In this document: piece after piece, positions 22,493 through 34,271 of the stretch | Layout: each line of letters opens with the position of its first letter | Numbering within the stretch: position 1 is the stretch's first letter | NCBI GenBank assembly: GCA_033807695.1 | Contig: CM066306.1 | Coordinates: forward strand, 3,534,001 to 3,598,000 | Length of the DNA: 64,000 nt | Direction: 5' to 3' | DNA from: Daedaleopsis sinensis | Taxonomy: Eukaryota; Basidiomycota; Agaricomycetes; Polyporales; Polyporaceae | Program-made: the position numbers and the translations under genes | The notes under the pieces: model-generated | Database searches by the model: none | Seen by the model: the letters and a program-made list of their open reading frames with translations, nothing else | Told to the model about the DNA's origin: nothing

Positions 22493-25121
22493 ATGCCTCC
22501 CAGGAAGAAAGCGAAGACCGCGCACGATGATACAGAGCCCGCGCCTCGAAGGTCATCCCGAGCTAAAATGGTCAAACACGAACCCCCTGCGAAGTCTGAA
22601 ACTCCTGAGCCGTTGACCAAAGCAGTAGCAGCACGCCGCCGTCCAGGCGATCGACACCTACGAGTGCGACGAGGAGGACTTGCGGACATGCCAAACATGC
22701 CACTCGATGTACTAGTTGAGGTGAGAGACAACGTTCATTTGTACCAACGCTCAATGCTAATAATAGTTCGTCGCAGATCTTCGCGCTCCTTCACCCGCGG
22801 GATCTACTCTGTCTCGCTCGAACCAGTCGCGACTTCAGAGCATTCCTCATGAGTCGCGAGAAGTCCATCTTCCTTTGGAGAACTGCAAGGAAACAGATTA
22901 AAGGTCTTCCTGAACCACCCCCGCCTCTTAGTGAACCTTCGTATGCGAACTTGATGTTCTCTAACCACTGCCATGTACGTGCACATTTCATGTCCGATCA
23001 ATGTCGCGTTGCTTAACATCAGGATAGAGATGTCTCAGAACATCTAAGAACGTAGTAATAATTGCGCTATGGCGATTTCTTGTCCGGTATTGCATCCCAT
23101 GCCGGAAGGAAATGTGCGCAGGTCATTTCTCTCATGAGTTTGTTCGTCATTGATATCAATGTTGGTCTAGGTTGGTTACTGAAACGTCCGAGGCTATGGC
23201 CCCGATTCGAGATGCGTTCAAGAACGTGCAATTGAGGAGTCTTCTGAACTCGAGTTATTCGAATCAGTACGCTTGCTGCATCGTGATGTTCACTTACTCC
23301 CCGTGCTCACGTAAACAATTCTAGCGCTGGCCGGTATGATGCATGGTATGACAAATCGCAAGTAGATGAGGTCCTTCGACTATGGAAAAGCTCCCAGAAA
23401 GCTAGGGCGGTCAATAAAAAGGATTTCGTCAAGCAACGCGACATACTTGTCTCGGGACGTTACAAGGTATGAGTTGATGATGATTGTCATTGCCGCGCAA
23501 TAGCTTATGCTTACTACTTCTATATTTAGCTCGTGGAACAGCTAGCGAAATGGGAGGATGGTGTGGTGCAGAAGGAGAAGGCCGACAAAGAAGCTATCAA
23601 GGAAGCTATCAAGGAGGAGCGCTTCGCAGAGTAAGCGATCCTCGATGTGTCCTTGAGACATGCCCCGAGACTGATTCTCCTTATAAACTGCAAGGGTATT
23701 AGTGAAGCTGCGTGATGAAGGTTGGGACGACGAGATCTCAAAGATGGGTGAGCACGACAGTGAGCGGTTGTTTGACCTCGTCGTCACCCGCGCCGTCAAG
23801 CTGACGCAGAAAGGTGTGTTGTCCGATAAGTCTCTTCTGGCTACCTTGATGACTATTGTTGTAGGGTGGGACACCATTCGTGCGTCCGTCATCGAGCATA
23901 TGGAAAGCGTCCGTGCCCAGAGGCTTCATCACGAATACAAAGAGATGATCAAGACCCGACTTAAGCTTCTCAAACGGGCGTTCTATGCTTACACGCGGGG
24001 AGAAATCAAACGCTCCAAGGATACCATCATCTACGCAACCGTCACAGACTGTGCGTACATCCCAGAGATTCGTGCCATTCTCGAAGACGCAAGCCCTGGC
24101 TGCACGGGAGAATCTGTTCTGGCTCAGTTTGTCGACACGCTCCCCGTTTCGATCGCGAAGTGGGACGAGGACCGCAAGGCTGATCTTGCTGCTCTGGCAA
24201 TCAAGGCATTCGGCGGCTCCGACGCCGCACGCGCTCCTCAACCGCTTGACCTTGCCATCGCACTCTTCAGATGTCAGCGCTGCACTTACGACGGCAAGAC
24301 CCTACGATTCTCCGCAGTCCTCAAACACTCCTGTGTCAGACTCCGCCCCAATCCTGCCAACAGTCGGTTTCACGAAGCACTGGACTCTGCTTTGTATCCT
24401 GAAGTAGCAATGATCGACCCCAAGAATTATCGGAGCGTGAACACGTCGCTCATGCAGCAAGATGTCCGCTGTGCGCGCGAGGTGATCGAGGCATGCGGGC
24501 ATGATCCGGACCGCGTGACGTTCGAGGAGATGGAGGCGTGTGAGGCGAGGCTTCGATGCCGTATATGCGCAACACTTTCGACGCAGAAGTTGTACTCGTG
24601 GCAGGTCGCGGTACGTCCCATCTCCTTGACAAAGCTATCGCTTCCCTCTCAACCGACATCATGCGCATGCGTGCAGATCGAACACACCTTACAGTGTCAT
24701 ATGCACCATGGCACAGAGCAGCTACCCGGTTTCTGGGAGCGTGTACCCGACGAGCCCGCCGCAATTTCACGGTCGCTCGAGAGCGCACTCGTGGATGAGA
24801 CGGTTCCGGAGACCGACGCAAGGTTTTATGACGAGGATGCGAAGTGCATGTGGTGCGGTCGCCACAGCACAGTGAGATTGATGAAGACGCATCTGAAGGA
24901 CGAGTGAGTGGTACCTTTCAGACAGCAAGAGTGCACAATGTCCTGATGATTTCTACCCCGCCACCAGACATGGCAAGCGGGACCCACAGATGATGAAAGA
25001 TTATTGTTTGCGGAAGAAGAGTCGGAAGGAGATCACTATGTATGATGCGAAACTCTACTCGCAGATACCATCCAAGGTAGCCGACGTGAAAAGTGGGGTG
25101 GCCTTTTTTGCGTCGTTTTGA
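22493..25121 (+). CDS. F-box protein with Cys clusters and C-terminal C2H2 finger (paralogue A)
   Basis: Ten exons: 22493-22720, 22777-22974, 23028-23113, 23171-23266, 23325-23466, 23530-23630, 23695-23813, 23865-24610, 24677-24903, 24968-25121, giving 698 aa. A basic N-terminus (MPPRKKAKTA) precedes a clear F-box (MPNMPLDVLVEIFALLHPRD, LLCLARTSRDFRAFLMSR). A Cys motif follows (NHCHRCLRTS ... RYCIPCRK), then a charged helical region, a second Cys pair (RCQRCTYDGK), a third (LRCRICATLS), and a terminal C2H2-like finger (CMWCGRHSTVRLMKTHLKDE followed by HG). It ends KVADVKSGVAFFASF. Exon phases match those of paralogue B at 57.2-59.8 kb, which was used to settle the splice sites. Probable SCF adaptor with zinc-binding modules; substrate unknown. 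Confidence 0.88.
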
Positions 25122-26138
25122 ACTCGTGGTAATGGTAATATCGAGTCAGTGCTACAAGTCCATGTACATCACTTTCACTGTTCTGCCAACGGTGCGAAAT
25201 AATGTCACAGTCTATTCAAGCTGACTCGCCGACGCTCCCAATTCGCTTGAATTATGCGACCGGCGACGAGTCGGGCTGACTACTGAGGTCTCTGTTCAAG
25301 TCCAGTAAGTATTATCTTATATCACTGTATACGCACTGTAATACCTTGCCGTACGTATAGGATATGCATACTTCTGACTGATTTTAAGTGATGTTCGTTC
25401 CCTTTTAGCTAAAGCCCAACCTATCATAGATGTCCCGGGCCTCCCTCGTTACTAAGCGCTCGCAGGCATTTCACCATTCTGAGCACTGCCACTAAAAGTC
25501 AAGTTATACTCAACTACGTACTCGCGATCGTGTCTTGCTCGTGTCTCCTCACAGTTAGTGCCTCTGCATGTCTTGCATCTGCGAGGACTTCTCCGGCACA
25601 CCATATCGGATGGCACCATCGAACTTGAAAAGACTACGATACTGGAGATTTGATTCAGTCCGACTCGCACCGTACGTGCCAGTCTTGCTGATAGCTGGCA
25701 CCGTTGACGGCATCGAACACAGTCACATTGTCCGACGCGTGGTTATGCAGAGGGCGGCCGAGGGGCCGGGACGGCACGCTGAATGCGCGAGACGATGACC
25801 CTCGTTCCTTGCCAATGTGCTCTATGGCGATAAGGTCGTATTCGCTCTCACCTCTGTGCTCTTATCGTCCCCGAGACTACCGCCGCCTACTTCTTCGACA
25901 TCTGCGTCCGACATGGCTCCTTGCGATTCGTCAAACACAGCCAAGGAACTGCTGCAGATGACGTGTGGGTACGTACACGGCCGCCCGGGGTATATTGTCC
26001 ATTCTACACCCTGATACGCTCGCCACGCGTTGATCAAACTATATGCGGCTCAAGCTTATACCACACAACGTTAGGATGCGATATCGGTGGAGTTATAAAG
26101 AGACACGACAATACCTGAACCATGCCCAGATCAACGCG
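25122..26138. other. Intergenic upstream of amidase gene
   Basis: About 1 kb without a supported gene; AT-richer than the coding flanks. GTTATAAAG at about 26092-26100 is a TATA-like element 40-45 bp before the amidase ATG. Confidence 0.5.
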
Positions 26139-28466
26139 ATGTTCATGTTCAAGGCTGCTGGGATTGCCATCCTGTCCATAGGTCTTCTAGACGTCACCGT
26201 CAATGCGGCACAAGTATCCATCCAAGATACTGGACGTACCTTGACTCTTGGAAGCATCTCGTACTTTGTTCCTCCATCGCCTGTATCAGCCCTCCATGAT
26301 CCGTTGTCGCTCTCCAAGGCAGCAAAGATTGCATCGGATGGCCTCGTTCCATTCTCCGTCATCCCTACCTCGAAGTTGGTCTTTGACGGCACCGCTCTCC
26401 AAGAGACGGTTGATGCTTGGACATCGAAAGATGACGTATGGACCGAAGACTTCCTCGCTGGTAAGCATGTCGACTTGTTCATTAGTGGGAAGTAGATGTT
26501 GACCAGTGAGTGCGAAGGTGTGTACATAACATACAATGGGACCCGTTTGCTTCCCTCGGTGTCGCTTCTATCAGCGCAGAAAACGTTCGGCATCGACTTT
26601 GTGGTTACTTCCAAGAGCTATCTTCTCGGTGTTGGACTGACTCAATCTTTGCCCTCTGGACCCTACTTCTTGGAAGTCGCTACTGGCAATATCTTTGAGG
26701 GTACGCAATGGATGGATTTTCATCGATAGCCTGTCTGCTCACACTTCGGTCAGCATATCGCCTGTACAACGACGAGAACCAATCCTTCCTGTACGGGACC
26801 ATTCCCGACGGGAACGGCGGCTTCCAAGTGCTCTCCGCGCGCATACCCGGCGCAGCCACTGAAACGATCGGCGTGCCCTCCCGCCTCTACTTCACTCCGA
26901 CCCCCGAGAAGCCCCTCGCAGGCATGCGCCTCGGTGTCAAGGACATCTACGATGTCCAGGGTCTACGGACCGGCTGCGGCAACCGCGCATTCTGGGAGCT
27001 CTACCCGCCCAGGACACGCACCGCGCCCGCGATCCAGCGCCTCCTCGACGGCGGCATGGTCCTCGTCGGCAAGACGAAGTCGTCGCAGTTCGCGAACGGG
27101 CAGACCGCGACCGACGACTGGGTCGACCTGCACGCGCCGTACAACCCGCGCGGGGACGGCTACCAGGACGGGAGCAGCTCCTCGACGGGCTCGGGCACGG
27201 CCATCGCGGCCTATCCCTGGCTCGACTTCGCCGTGGGCAGTGACACTGGGGGCTCGATGCGCGGCCCCGCAGGCGCGAACGGCGCGTTCGGGAACAGGCC
27301 CTCGCACGGCGCGGTCGCGCTCGACGATGTCATGCCGTTGTCGCCGGAACTGGACACCGCGGGGATCTTCGCGCGCGACGCGAAACTCTGGGCGACGGCG
27401 GGCCACTGGTGGTACCAGGGCTTCAAGTCTGTAAGCGTCATATCCTGGTACCTGATACTGTACCCGCACATTTGATCGGCCGCTCACGCTCTGGTACCGC
27501 GCAGTACACGCAATTCCCCAAGAAGCTGCTGTTCCCCGTCGACTACTTCGGGAGCAGCTACCTGACGGACCCGCCCAGCGAGGGCACCCCCGCCGCGACC
27601 TTCAACACCTTCATCACCGCGCTCGAGCGCTTCCTGAACACCACGCGCGTCGAGATCAACTTCACCGACTCGTGGAACGCCACGAAGCCCGCGTCCGTCC
27701 CCGACCCGACGCTCCAGGCGCTCCTCTCGACAGCCTACGCGGACATCATCACGCTCGACCAGACCGCGCTCGTCGCGGACCCGTTCTTCGCGGACTACGG
27801 CGCCGCGCACGGCGGGCGCGCGCCGTTCGTCGACCCCGCGCCGCTCGCGCGCTGGGCGTACGGGCGCGCGCTGCCCGCGGGCCGGAAGGACGCCGCGCTC
27901 GCGAACAAGACGGCGTTCATGGACTGGGTCGCGCGCGAGGCCCTCCGCGTGGACGCGGAGACGTGCTCTGAGGCGATCCTCCTGTACCCGCAGAGCGAGG
28001 GGCGGACGAGCTACCGCAACCGCTACATCAGGTGCGTTGCGCGCCGGGCTGGGTGCCTTGCCTTGCTGACCAGCTACTCACCGGGGCGCGTGCGTTCTAG
28101 CGCACCGTCCGCGCCGCTCGGCTTCTCTGCTGGACGGATCGCCGTCCATGCTGAGGTCCCGGATATGGTCGTGCCCAGTACGTCTTGTGTGCCCGCGGAT
28201 GACCCATGGGCCGTCCCTTACTCACAGTTTCCTCGCGCAGTTGGCGAGGCGCCGTATACGTCCACCATCAGCGGGCAGACGGAGTTCCTGCCGGTCACGA
28301 TGAGCTTCCTCGCGGCGAAGGGCTGCGTGCGTGCTGTCTACTCGACTCGGAACGGGGACTGACGGCGATATATATACAGGACCTCATGCTGTTCAACCTG
28401 TTCGCTGCGCTGCAAGACGCGGGGATCATCAGGCCTGTCGGGACGGGCGCAAGACTGTTCGCGTAG
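26139..28466 (+). CDS. Secreted amidase-signature protein
   Basis: Seven exons (26139-26460, 26518-26700, 26754-27430, 27505-28031, 28101-28177, 28241-28326, 28380-28466) give 652 aa. A signal peptide ([20 protein letters not shown]) is followed by an N-terminal domain of about 150 aa, then an amidase-signature domain. The Ser-cisSer-Lys triad is visible: Lys231 in GVKDIYDV, cis-Ser at 311-312 in [10 protein letters not shown], and nucleophile Ser336 in [13 protein letters not shown]. The family hydrolyses amide bonds; the substrate cannot be predicted. The N-terminal part may correspond to the Arp1-like N-terminal domain that accompanies amidases in some fungi; that is from memory and unverified. 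The third and fourth exons are markedly GC-rich. ATG 26139 and 26145 are both possible starts. Confidence 0.9.
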
Positions 28467-30641
28467 GCGGGACGTGAATATGATAAGTAGCCACGGTACG
28501 GTACGAAGGGCTTGCGGCACCGAGGTCGCTGGACGCTGCTTGAAGCCGTTCTCCGCTTACTTGTGCGACGCCAGCGAGCAGTGCTGGGGGAAGCAGCATA
28601 TTGCAGTAAGGATGATCGGATGTTGCGACGGTCCGGGCAGGCACAGTAAGGTGAGTTTCAAGCGATCGGTACGGAGTCGCGCTGTTGTGTCGGACCTATA
28701 GTCATCCGGCTCGGAGACAAGCTCAAGGGCGGTATCTCGCTGGAGATTGTTGTCTACGTGTCGATGCACTCAGAGTCCCAAGCGACGCCTCCGTCAACGA
28801 CCCGCTGCGCGAGTGGATCGCTTTGCTTATGCTTATGCAGACGCTATCCCGTTGTGCCATCTGCGTCCCTGTGTTGCACGCGCGTAGAGCGGAGTCCGAT
28901 GGACTGGATCGAGCAGTGGACACGGCAACACTTTCAAGCACAAGTGATCCCGCGTCTCGCAGACCGAATTCGAAAGTAACAGAGCCTGGAACATACACCC
29001 GGACTTTCGTCGTGCGGACAGGGTCTGACCAAAAGCTTGAACAACAGTCCGACCGTACTGAGAGTGGCATCGCCAACTGGTGTGTGTTCACACGCAAGGA
29101 GTTGATCCCCCAGTACATGTCCTTCAAGGCTTCGGTGTGGTTGTTGACGTCTACCCGCACGGCGTGCGCTAGACATTACGGGCATGTATACGAGCCATAG
29201 ACCACTACGCTCGACACAACTTCGGGGGCATGCACTAGGGGTACACATTCCCAGCCCAGTCGCCCTGTGCACATGCGGCGGATAGTCAGTCCATACGTCG
29301 ACGAGCACGCGGGGAGCGCCAGTACTCAAGTACTCACGCAGAATCTCCGTGACGTAGTTGTTAACACCTACTGACAACGGTCGTCGAGAACGTGCGACTT
29401 GAACTGTGCGAGTTTGCTGCTTGTGCGGCCTTTGTACGCCGCTAATATTTTGTAGATGTATACCTGTGGGCCCAATAACCATATGCACGGTGTACGAGGT
29501 GGGTCTTGACGCGTACGCACGACCGCCGTGTGACTCCGTCGGCTGCTTCAAACCTGCCTGCTCGTCCTATGAACGGACCAGTGACTTGTGGGGTCAAATG
29601 GTCCAATTCATGCGTCGGCGATACGTTCTAGTTGCCTGGCACGATCTCCTACCACCGTCCGAGCTATCCGCGATACTCGAGACGTCAACACACAGGTGCG
29701 TGTCTAGGCAACGTTCTAGGAATGCATCGTTGTTGGTTAGCCTTGCGAGCTAGAGAGCATTGAAATATTGAACGCGGGACGTACTCATATGATGAATCCG
29801 AGTAGGTGACTTGACGTCGACATCCTCGGTGCAGACCGCTGCTACGGTGACTTGAGCCCTTTAAGCTTAAGCTTTACTATCCATGGCAATGGCGTCTCTG
29901 ATTCTGGGTAGGGTTCGAGCGACAGGTGGCTTTGACAGCTACTCGGGTCGCATGCCATCAACCCCACCGTCATCGGACTTTGGAGCGATATACGGCCGAT
30001 TCGAGCGCACCCGAACAACACTCGTTCGAACGAAGGCGTGCAGCCAGCTAGACACCTCTTCCCATAGTCCGGCACTGCTGAAAATAGGTGCATGTGTGAC
30101 GTCAGTATGGGACACTGAGATGCACACTCTTCAAAGCTTCATAGCTTCAACGTTCTTCAACGACGGCGGTTGCTTCGCATGCAGTATACTTGAACTTGGT
30201 CGTGGTCTTGCAATATGTTTGTGTTCCCGGGAACATGAGGGCATTTGGTAGATGGGCGTAGAAAGCCGGACAATCCGATTTGTACTCGTGAAGGGTCGAC
30301 ACAGGATGTGAAAGCAAGTGTCGTGATATGATTGGCTGCTGAGCCTGTTTCTAGGCCCCGAGAATCTGTGTCGTCACTGCCGGGGAATGACATGGACAGG
30401 TGAAGACCGATTATGAGATGAGATGAGGACTGTACCGGCGGCGCGATCTCGATCGGCACGCACCGAGGTTGCCGGATATGGCAGGCGTTCAAGAATGCGG
30501 CAACTCCGCGCGTCAGCCGCGCCGCGGTTTATAACCCTGCCCCCGCCGTTGCGACTCCACCCCGTCCCTCCACCCTTCGCTTTGCTATTTGCTCTCGTTG
30601 TGCCTGGCGCATATTCGTTTTCGTTCTGCTTTTTGACCGAC
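28467..30641. other. 2.2-kb intergenic region, no supported gene
   Basis: Open frames up to 205 codons occur on both strands at 28.7-29.6 kb, but they lack recognisable domains, hydrophobic cores or a consistent splice structure. The region may hold a decayed gene. Near the right end, TTTATAACCC at about 30528 is a plausible TATA box for the aspartic protease gene, 110-115 bp before its ATG. Confidence 0.45.
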
Positions 30642-32568
30642 ATGCCCGCCTCCCACCGCCATATTGTGCCCTTGTCTCTGCTCTCCTTGCTCGTCGTCTC
30701 TCAGGGTTCAGCTGCGCAAGACGCGACCGCACAGGGTCTAGTCTTAGTCCCCCTGCGCCAACGTGTCGACGGGCCGACCACAAACGTCCAGGGAGCTGAT
30801 GGTGGAATTGTCGTCAACTCGACCTTTGCCGTACGTACTCCGGTTTAACCACAACTGATTTCCGTACCTTACCACGACCCCACGAACCCAGTCCCAAGAG
30901 GTAGACAGCCTCAGGGCCAAGTATGCCAATGCCGCGCAATACCTCAAAGGCATTGGCCTCAACCCGGACAGGCATCTCGAGAAAGGCTACAAACCCGCCC
31001 AATACTCTCGCAGATCTGATGCTGCATTCGCAGTCGCCCAGCATCGGTTTCACAGGGCTGGAGGTTCCGCACAGCCCCACGAAACATCTCTCAGCACCGA
31101 AGTCGTTCCACCGCCGCTCATAGGCCACGCGCCGCTCATAGACGATATCAACGGCAATCTGGATCTCCTTTACACCGTTCAAGCCGACTTCGGTACTCCG
31201 GCGCAGTCCTTGAACATCGACATCGACACCGGGTCCTCCGATCTCTGGGTGCCTGTCAACTGCAGGTCATGCGCTAACGACGGGCTGAACGATGCAATGA
31301 GTGAGACGTACATGCGCGGTACTAAGAAGTGCTCAATGACATACGTGCGTCTTCCGCATCACTCTCGATCGCATCATTCATTGGCTGTTCAGGGCGTAGG
31401 AGCAGTTACCGGAACCCAGGCGACGGAGAAGGTTTCTATCGCGTCGCTGACGGTCCCAGTGCAAACGATCTGCGCTGCGCGTAGGGTATCTCAGCAGATA
31501 AACGACGAACCGATCAGCGGTCTTATAGGCCTCGCGTTTGGCACCATCTCCACCATGAAACAACCCACGTTCTTTGAGAATCTGATGAGTCAGCGCTCGG
31601 TCGAGCTGCCGATATTCTCCGTGTACATGACACGGAAAGAGCAGTTTGGATCAGAGGTTAGACGTCGTCCGCTGAAGAGGCTTCGCATGCTAATCGCATT
31701 GTTGGATAGCTTTGTCTTGGGTGCTTTAACCAAGAGAAGATGAAGTATCCGCTCGTCGCGCCGGTTTTCCATCCTGTCATCTCGCGCGTGAGTTAGTCTC
31801 TGCTGTCGGATTCGGACGAAAGTTTGAGAGAAATCCCCACGGACCTCTCAGACATATTGGACACTCGCGATGACCGCCGTATCCGTCAACCCGGACGAAG
31901 CAGTCCCTTTGAATCTCACAGCAGTAAGTCATTGCTTCGCACAACGCATAACATGGTGAGCCCTGATTGAAACACACGCAGGCTATAGACACGGGGACGA
32001 CTCTGATCTCGCTACCGCAAGACGTCGCAAAGGAGTTCTATGCGCAGGTACGTTCCCGGACCACTACAAGGGTAGGCGTTGACGCGTTGACGCTGTGTAG
32101 ATTCCCGGGTCAGCACCAGGGGAGTTCCCAGGCAAGTCACTCACCGACAGGCGTTGTATGTAATCCTGAACTTGGCTTGATTCGTAGGATGGTACACGTA
32201 TCCATGCAACGCGAACATATCGGTCGCCCTGCATTTCGACAACATAGCATACTCGGTTCACCCCGCCGATTTCGCCGTCGGCAAGTCGGACGAAGAGAAC
32301 TCAACGTGCGTGTGGACTGTTCGTCTTCGCCTGCAGGACTTGTTAGCTGATCGCTCTACTACAGGACCTGCTATGGCGCTGTCATCGGGGCCGATATCGC
32401 CCCGGACTTTGCGATCATCGGCACCCATTTCCTGAAGAACTGTGAGTAGCGGACATTTATGTGCTACGTTGTGCGCGAGCGATGCTGACGCTAGATGGGC
32501 GACCAGGGTACACGATCTTCGATTACATGGGAAGAGTGGGCTTCGCACCGAGCATCAACCAGTATTAG
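30642..32568 (+). CDS. Secreted pepsin-like aspartic protease (A1)
   Basis: Ten exons: 30642-30830, 30892-31344, 31393-31656, 31710-31787, 31852-31923, 31982-32047, 32101-32131, 32188-32305, 32365-32441, 32507-32568, giving 469 aa. A signal peptide (MPASHRHIVPLSLLSLLVVS) and a propeptide of about 120 aa precede the bilobal enzyme. Catalytic aspartates are Asp175 (DIDTGSSDLWV) and Asp355 (AIDTGTTLISLP). The C-terminal lobe has the GWYTYPCN segment and ends YTIFDYMGRVGFAPSINQY. The intron 32132-32187 has a GC donor (CAG|GCAAGT) instead of GT; without it the GWYTYPC block could not be joined in frame. Extracellular protein degradation is the expected role. Convergent with PHS1, with 216 bp between the stop codons. 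Confidence 0.94.
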
Positions 32569-32784
32569 CATTGAGACCCCCAAGGACACGCGGTGTGCAG
32601 CATGCTGCAGCAACGTAGCAGTAGCATCTCTCGAGTCCTACATCACTATATGTCCATCCTATCCCCCAGTAAGCTCCGTGCGCGCCGAGACCGAATCATC
32701 CCTAATGGGACTCACCTCCGAGAGCGTCCCGGGTACGTCTACAAGTACCGAAGAACAGCACGAACGCGAACGCCGCCCCGCACA

Positions 32785-33854
32785 TCACGCCGACTTGAGC
32801 CTTGCTCCCCCAGTCCGGCCAGCCGTTGCTGCCCCGAGCACCTTGCGCCGCTGCTTCATCATATGCGTGTACATCACATACAGCCCTGACAACGAAGCTC
32901 AGCAACAACAACGCGTACCCGACGAAGCCGCGCGAGTGCCCGTGGGCGAGCGCGCCGTACGTACCGGGCCACCAGACCGCGAAGAGCAGCTCGCGCGCCG
33001 TCGTGTGTAGATTCCCGAGCGCGCCGCCGCGCGCCCAGCCGAAGGCGGGGTGCGGGAGCGTCGCGTAGATGAGCAGCGCCTCGGACGACGCGCCGGTCGG
33101 GTAGAGCACGTAGAAGAGCGTGTAGCGGAGGAAGACGAGCGCGCGCGGCTCGTGCCCGAGCAGCGCGCATGCGTAGAAGGAGTACCGGACGACCTCCGTG
33201 AGCGCCCAGGAGAGCACCATCGACGCGTACAGCGGGTTCGTGTGCGTCTGCGTACGCGTACACCGTACATCGTACACGCAAGTTGCGGCGTGGGGTGTGG
33301 GTGGGTGTGAGGGGCAGGTGGGTGAGTGAGTGTGAGAGGCAGACGGGCAGGGGAGGCGGGAGGCGGGAGGAGACGGGACGCACCTGGGGGAACTGCGCAA
33401 CGACGCCCCACACGAGGTACAGCCGGCTGCCGACCTGCACCGCGGTCGTCGCGAGCGGGCTGCGCACCCACCCAAAGAGCACATGCAGCACCTCGAGCGC
33501 AGCGACGCTCTGCACGAGCGCGACGTCCGCGCCCACCGCCGCGTGCGCCGTGCGCGCGCGCTCGATCACCGCCGCGACGGTTATGGATGTGGGCACGGGA
33601 AAGAGGAGGACGGCGAGCGTGCGGACGAGGAGGTACGCCCAGCCGAGCGCGGAGAGGACGTTGTAGAGGACGAGGTAGTACTTCACGAGCGGGGGCGGGC
33701 CTGCGTACGTGCGTGTGCCGGATGCATGCGTGGCGGGCGGTCAGTCGGTGTGCCTCGGGAGGCGTGCGAGGCGGCGACGCTCACCTCGCTTTTTCGTGCG
33801 CGGGGACACGGGTGCTCGGGGCTCGGGAGTGTCGACTTCCTCGACGAAGGCCAT
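32785..33854 (-). CDS. PHS1: Very-long-chain (3R)-3-hydroxyacyl-CoA dehydratase
   Basis: Exons 33785-33854, 33384-33700, 32965-33247 and 32785-32885 give 256 aa. Phs1/HACD catalyses the third step of ER fatty-acid elongation, dehydrating 3-hydroxyacyl-CoA for sphingolipid and ceramide synthesis. Multi-pass hydrophobic segments begin at VKYYLVLYNVLSALGWAYLL. The conserved core TNPLYASMVLSWALTEVVRY is followed by RYTLFYVLYPTGASSE. In that block Tyr178 and Glu185 occupy the catalytic positions, spaced seven residues apart as in yeast Phs1. The last exon gives GLYVMYTHMMKQRRKVLG and a short basic tail. A (GGTCGT)n hexamer repeat lies in the 5' leader just upstream of the ATG. Exons are very GC-rich. 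Confidence 0.95.
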
Positions 33855-34271
33855 GGCTGCTCGTGCGTGCGGGGTCGTGGTCGTGGTCGTGGTCCGGGAG
33901 AGAGATGGTGATTTCGTGAGCGCCGAGCGCTACCGGTACCCACAGTTCCGACTCGGAGCAACGAGCTCGGACTCATACTGGGTGCGTCAGACGTCCCGGC
34001 CCCGCTTCTCATCTCGAAAGTAGAGAGTTCATGCGAGCGCACAGTGAAAACTCAACAAGGCTTGAGCTTGAAATCTGAGAGAACGGAAAGGGGGAAGAAT
34101 ATGATACATTCACAGCTACACAGCAAAATGCGCGAATAACAAGGCCCCAACTCGACACCCACCGCCCCGTACGTACGTATACCACCAACACCCCACTGAG
34201 AAGTCATGCACGCACGTATTCGAACGTGGATGACAGCCCGCGCGACCATCGCCCGCTCACCCAGGTCGCTG
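33855..34271. other. Intergenic between PHS1 start and bZIP 3' end
   Basis: 0.42 kb. Contains a short GGTCGT hexamer repeat (33874-33894) in the PHS1 leader. No other feature is recognised. Confidence 0.5.

Noticed and set aside
26934..27971. Arg-rich open frames overlapping the amidase exons
   Set aside because: Shadows of the GC-rich amidase frame, which carries the catalytic triad.
28685..29551. Open frames of 171 (+) and 205 (-) codons between amidase and aspartic protease
   Set aside because: No recognisable motif, atypical composition, and the frames on the two strands are equally long; not enough to call a gene.
14374..32568. A secondary-metabolite or protease gene cluster
   Set aside because: Sedolisin, amidase and aspartic protease are separated by unrelated housekeeping genes (RPL39, FKBP, CCP1), and no biosynthetic backbone enzyme or cluster regulator is adjacent.
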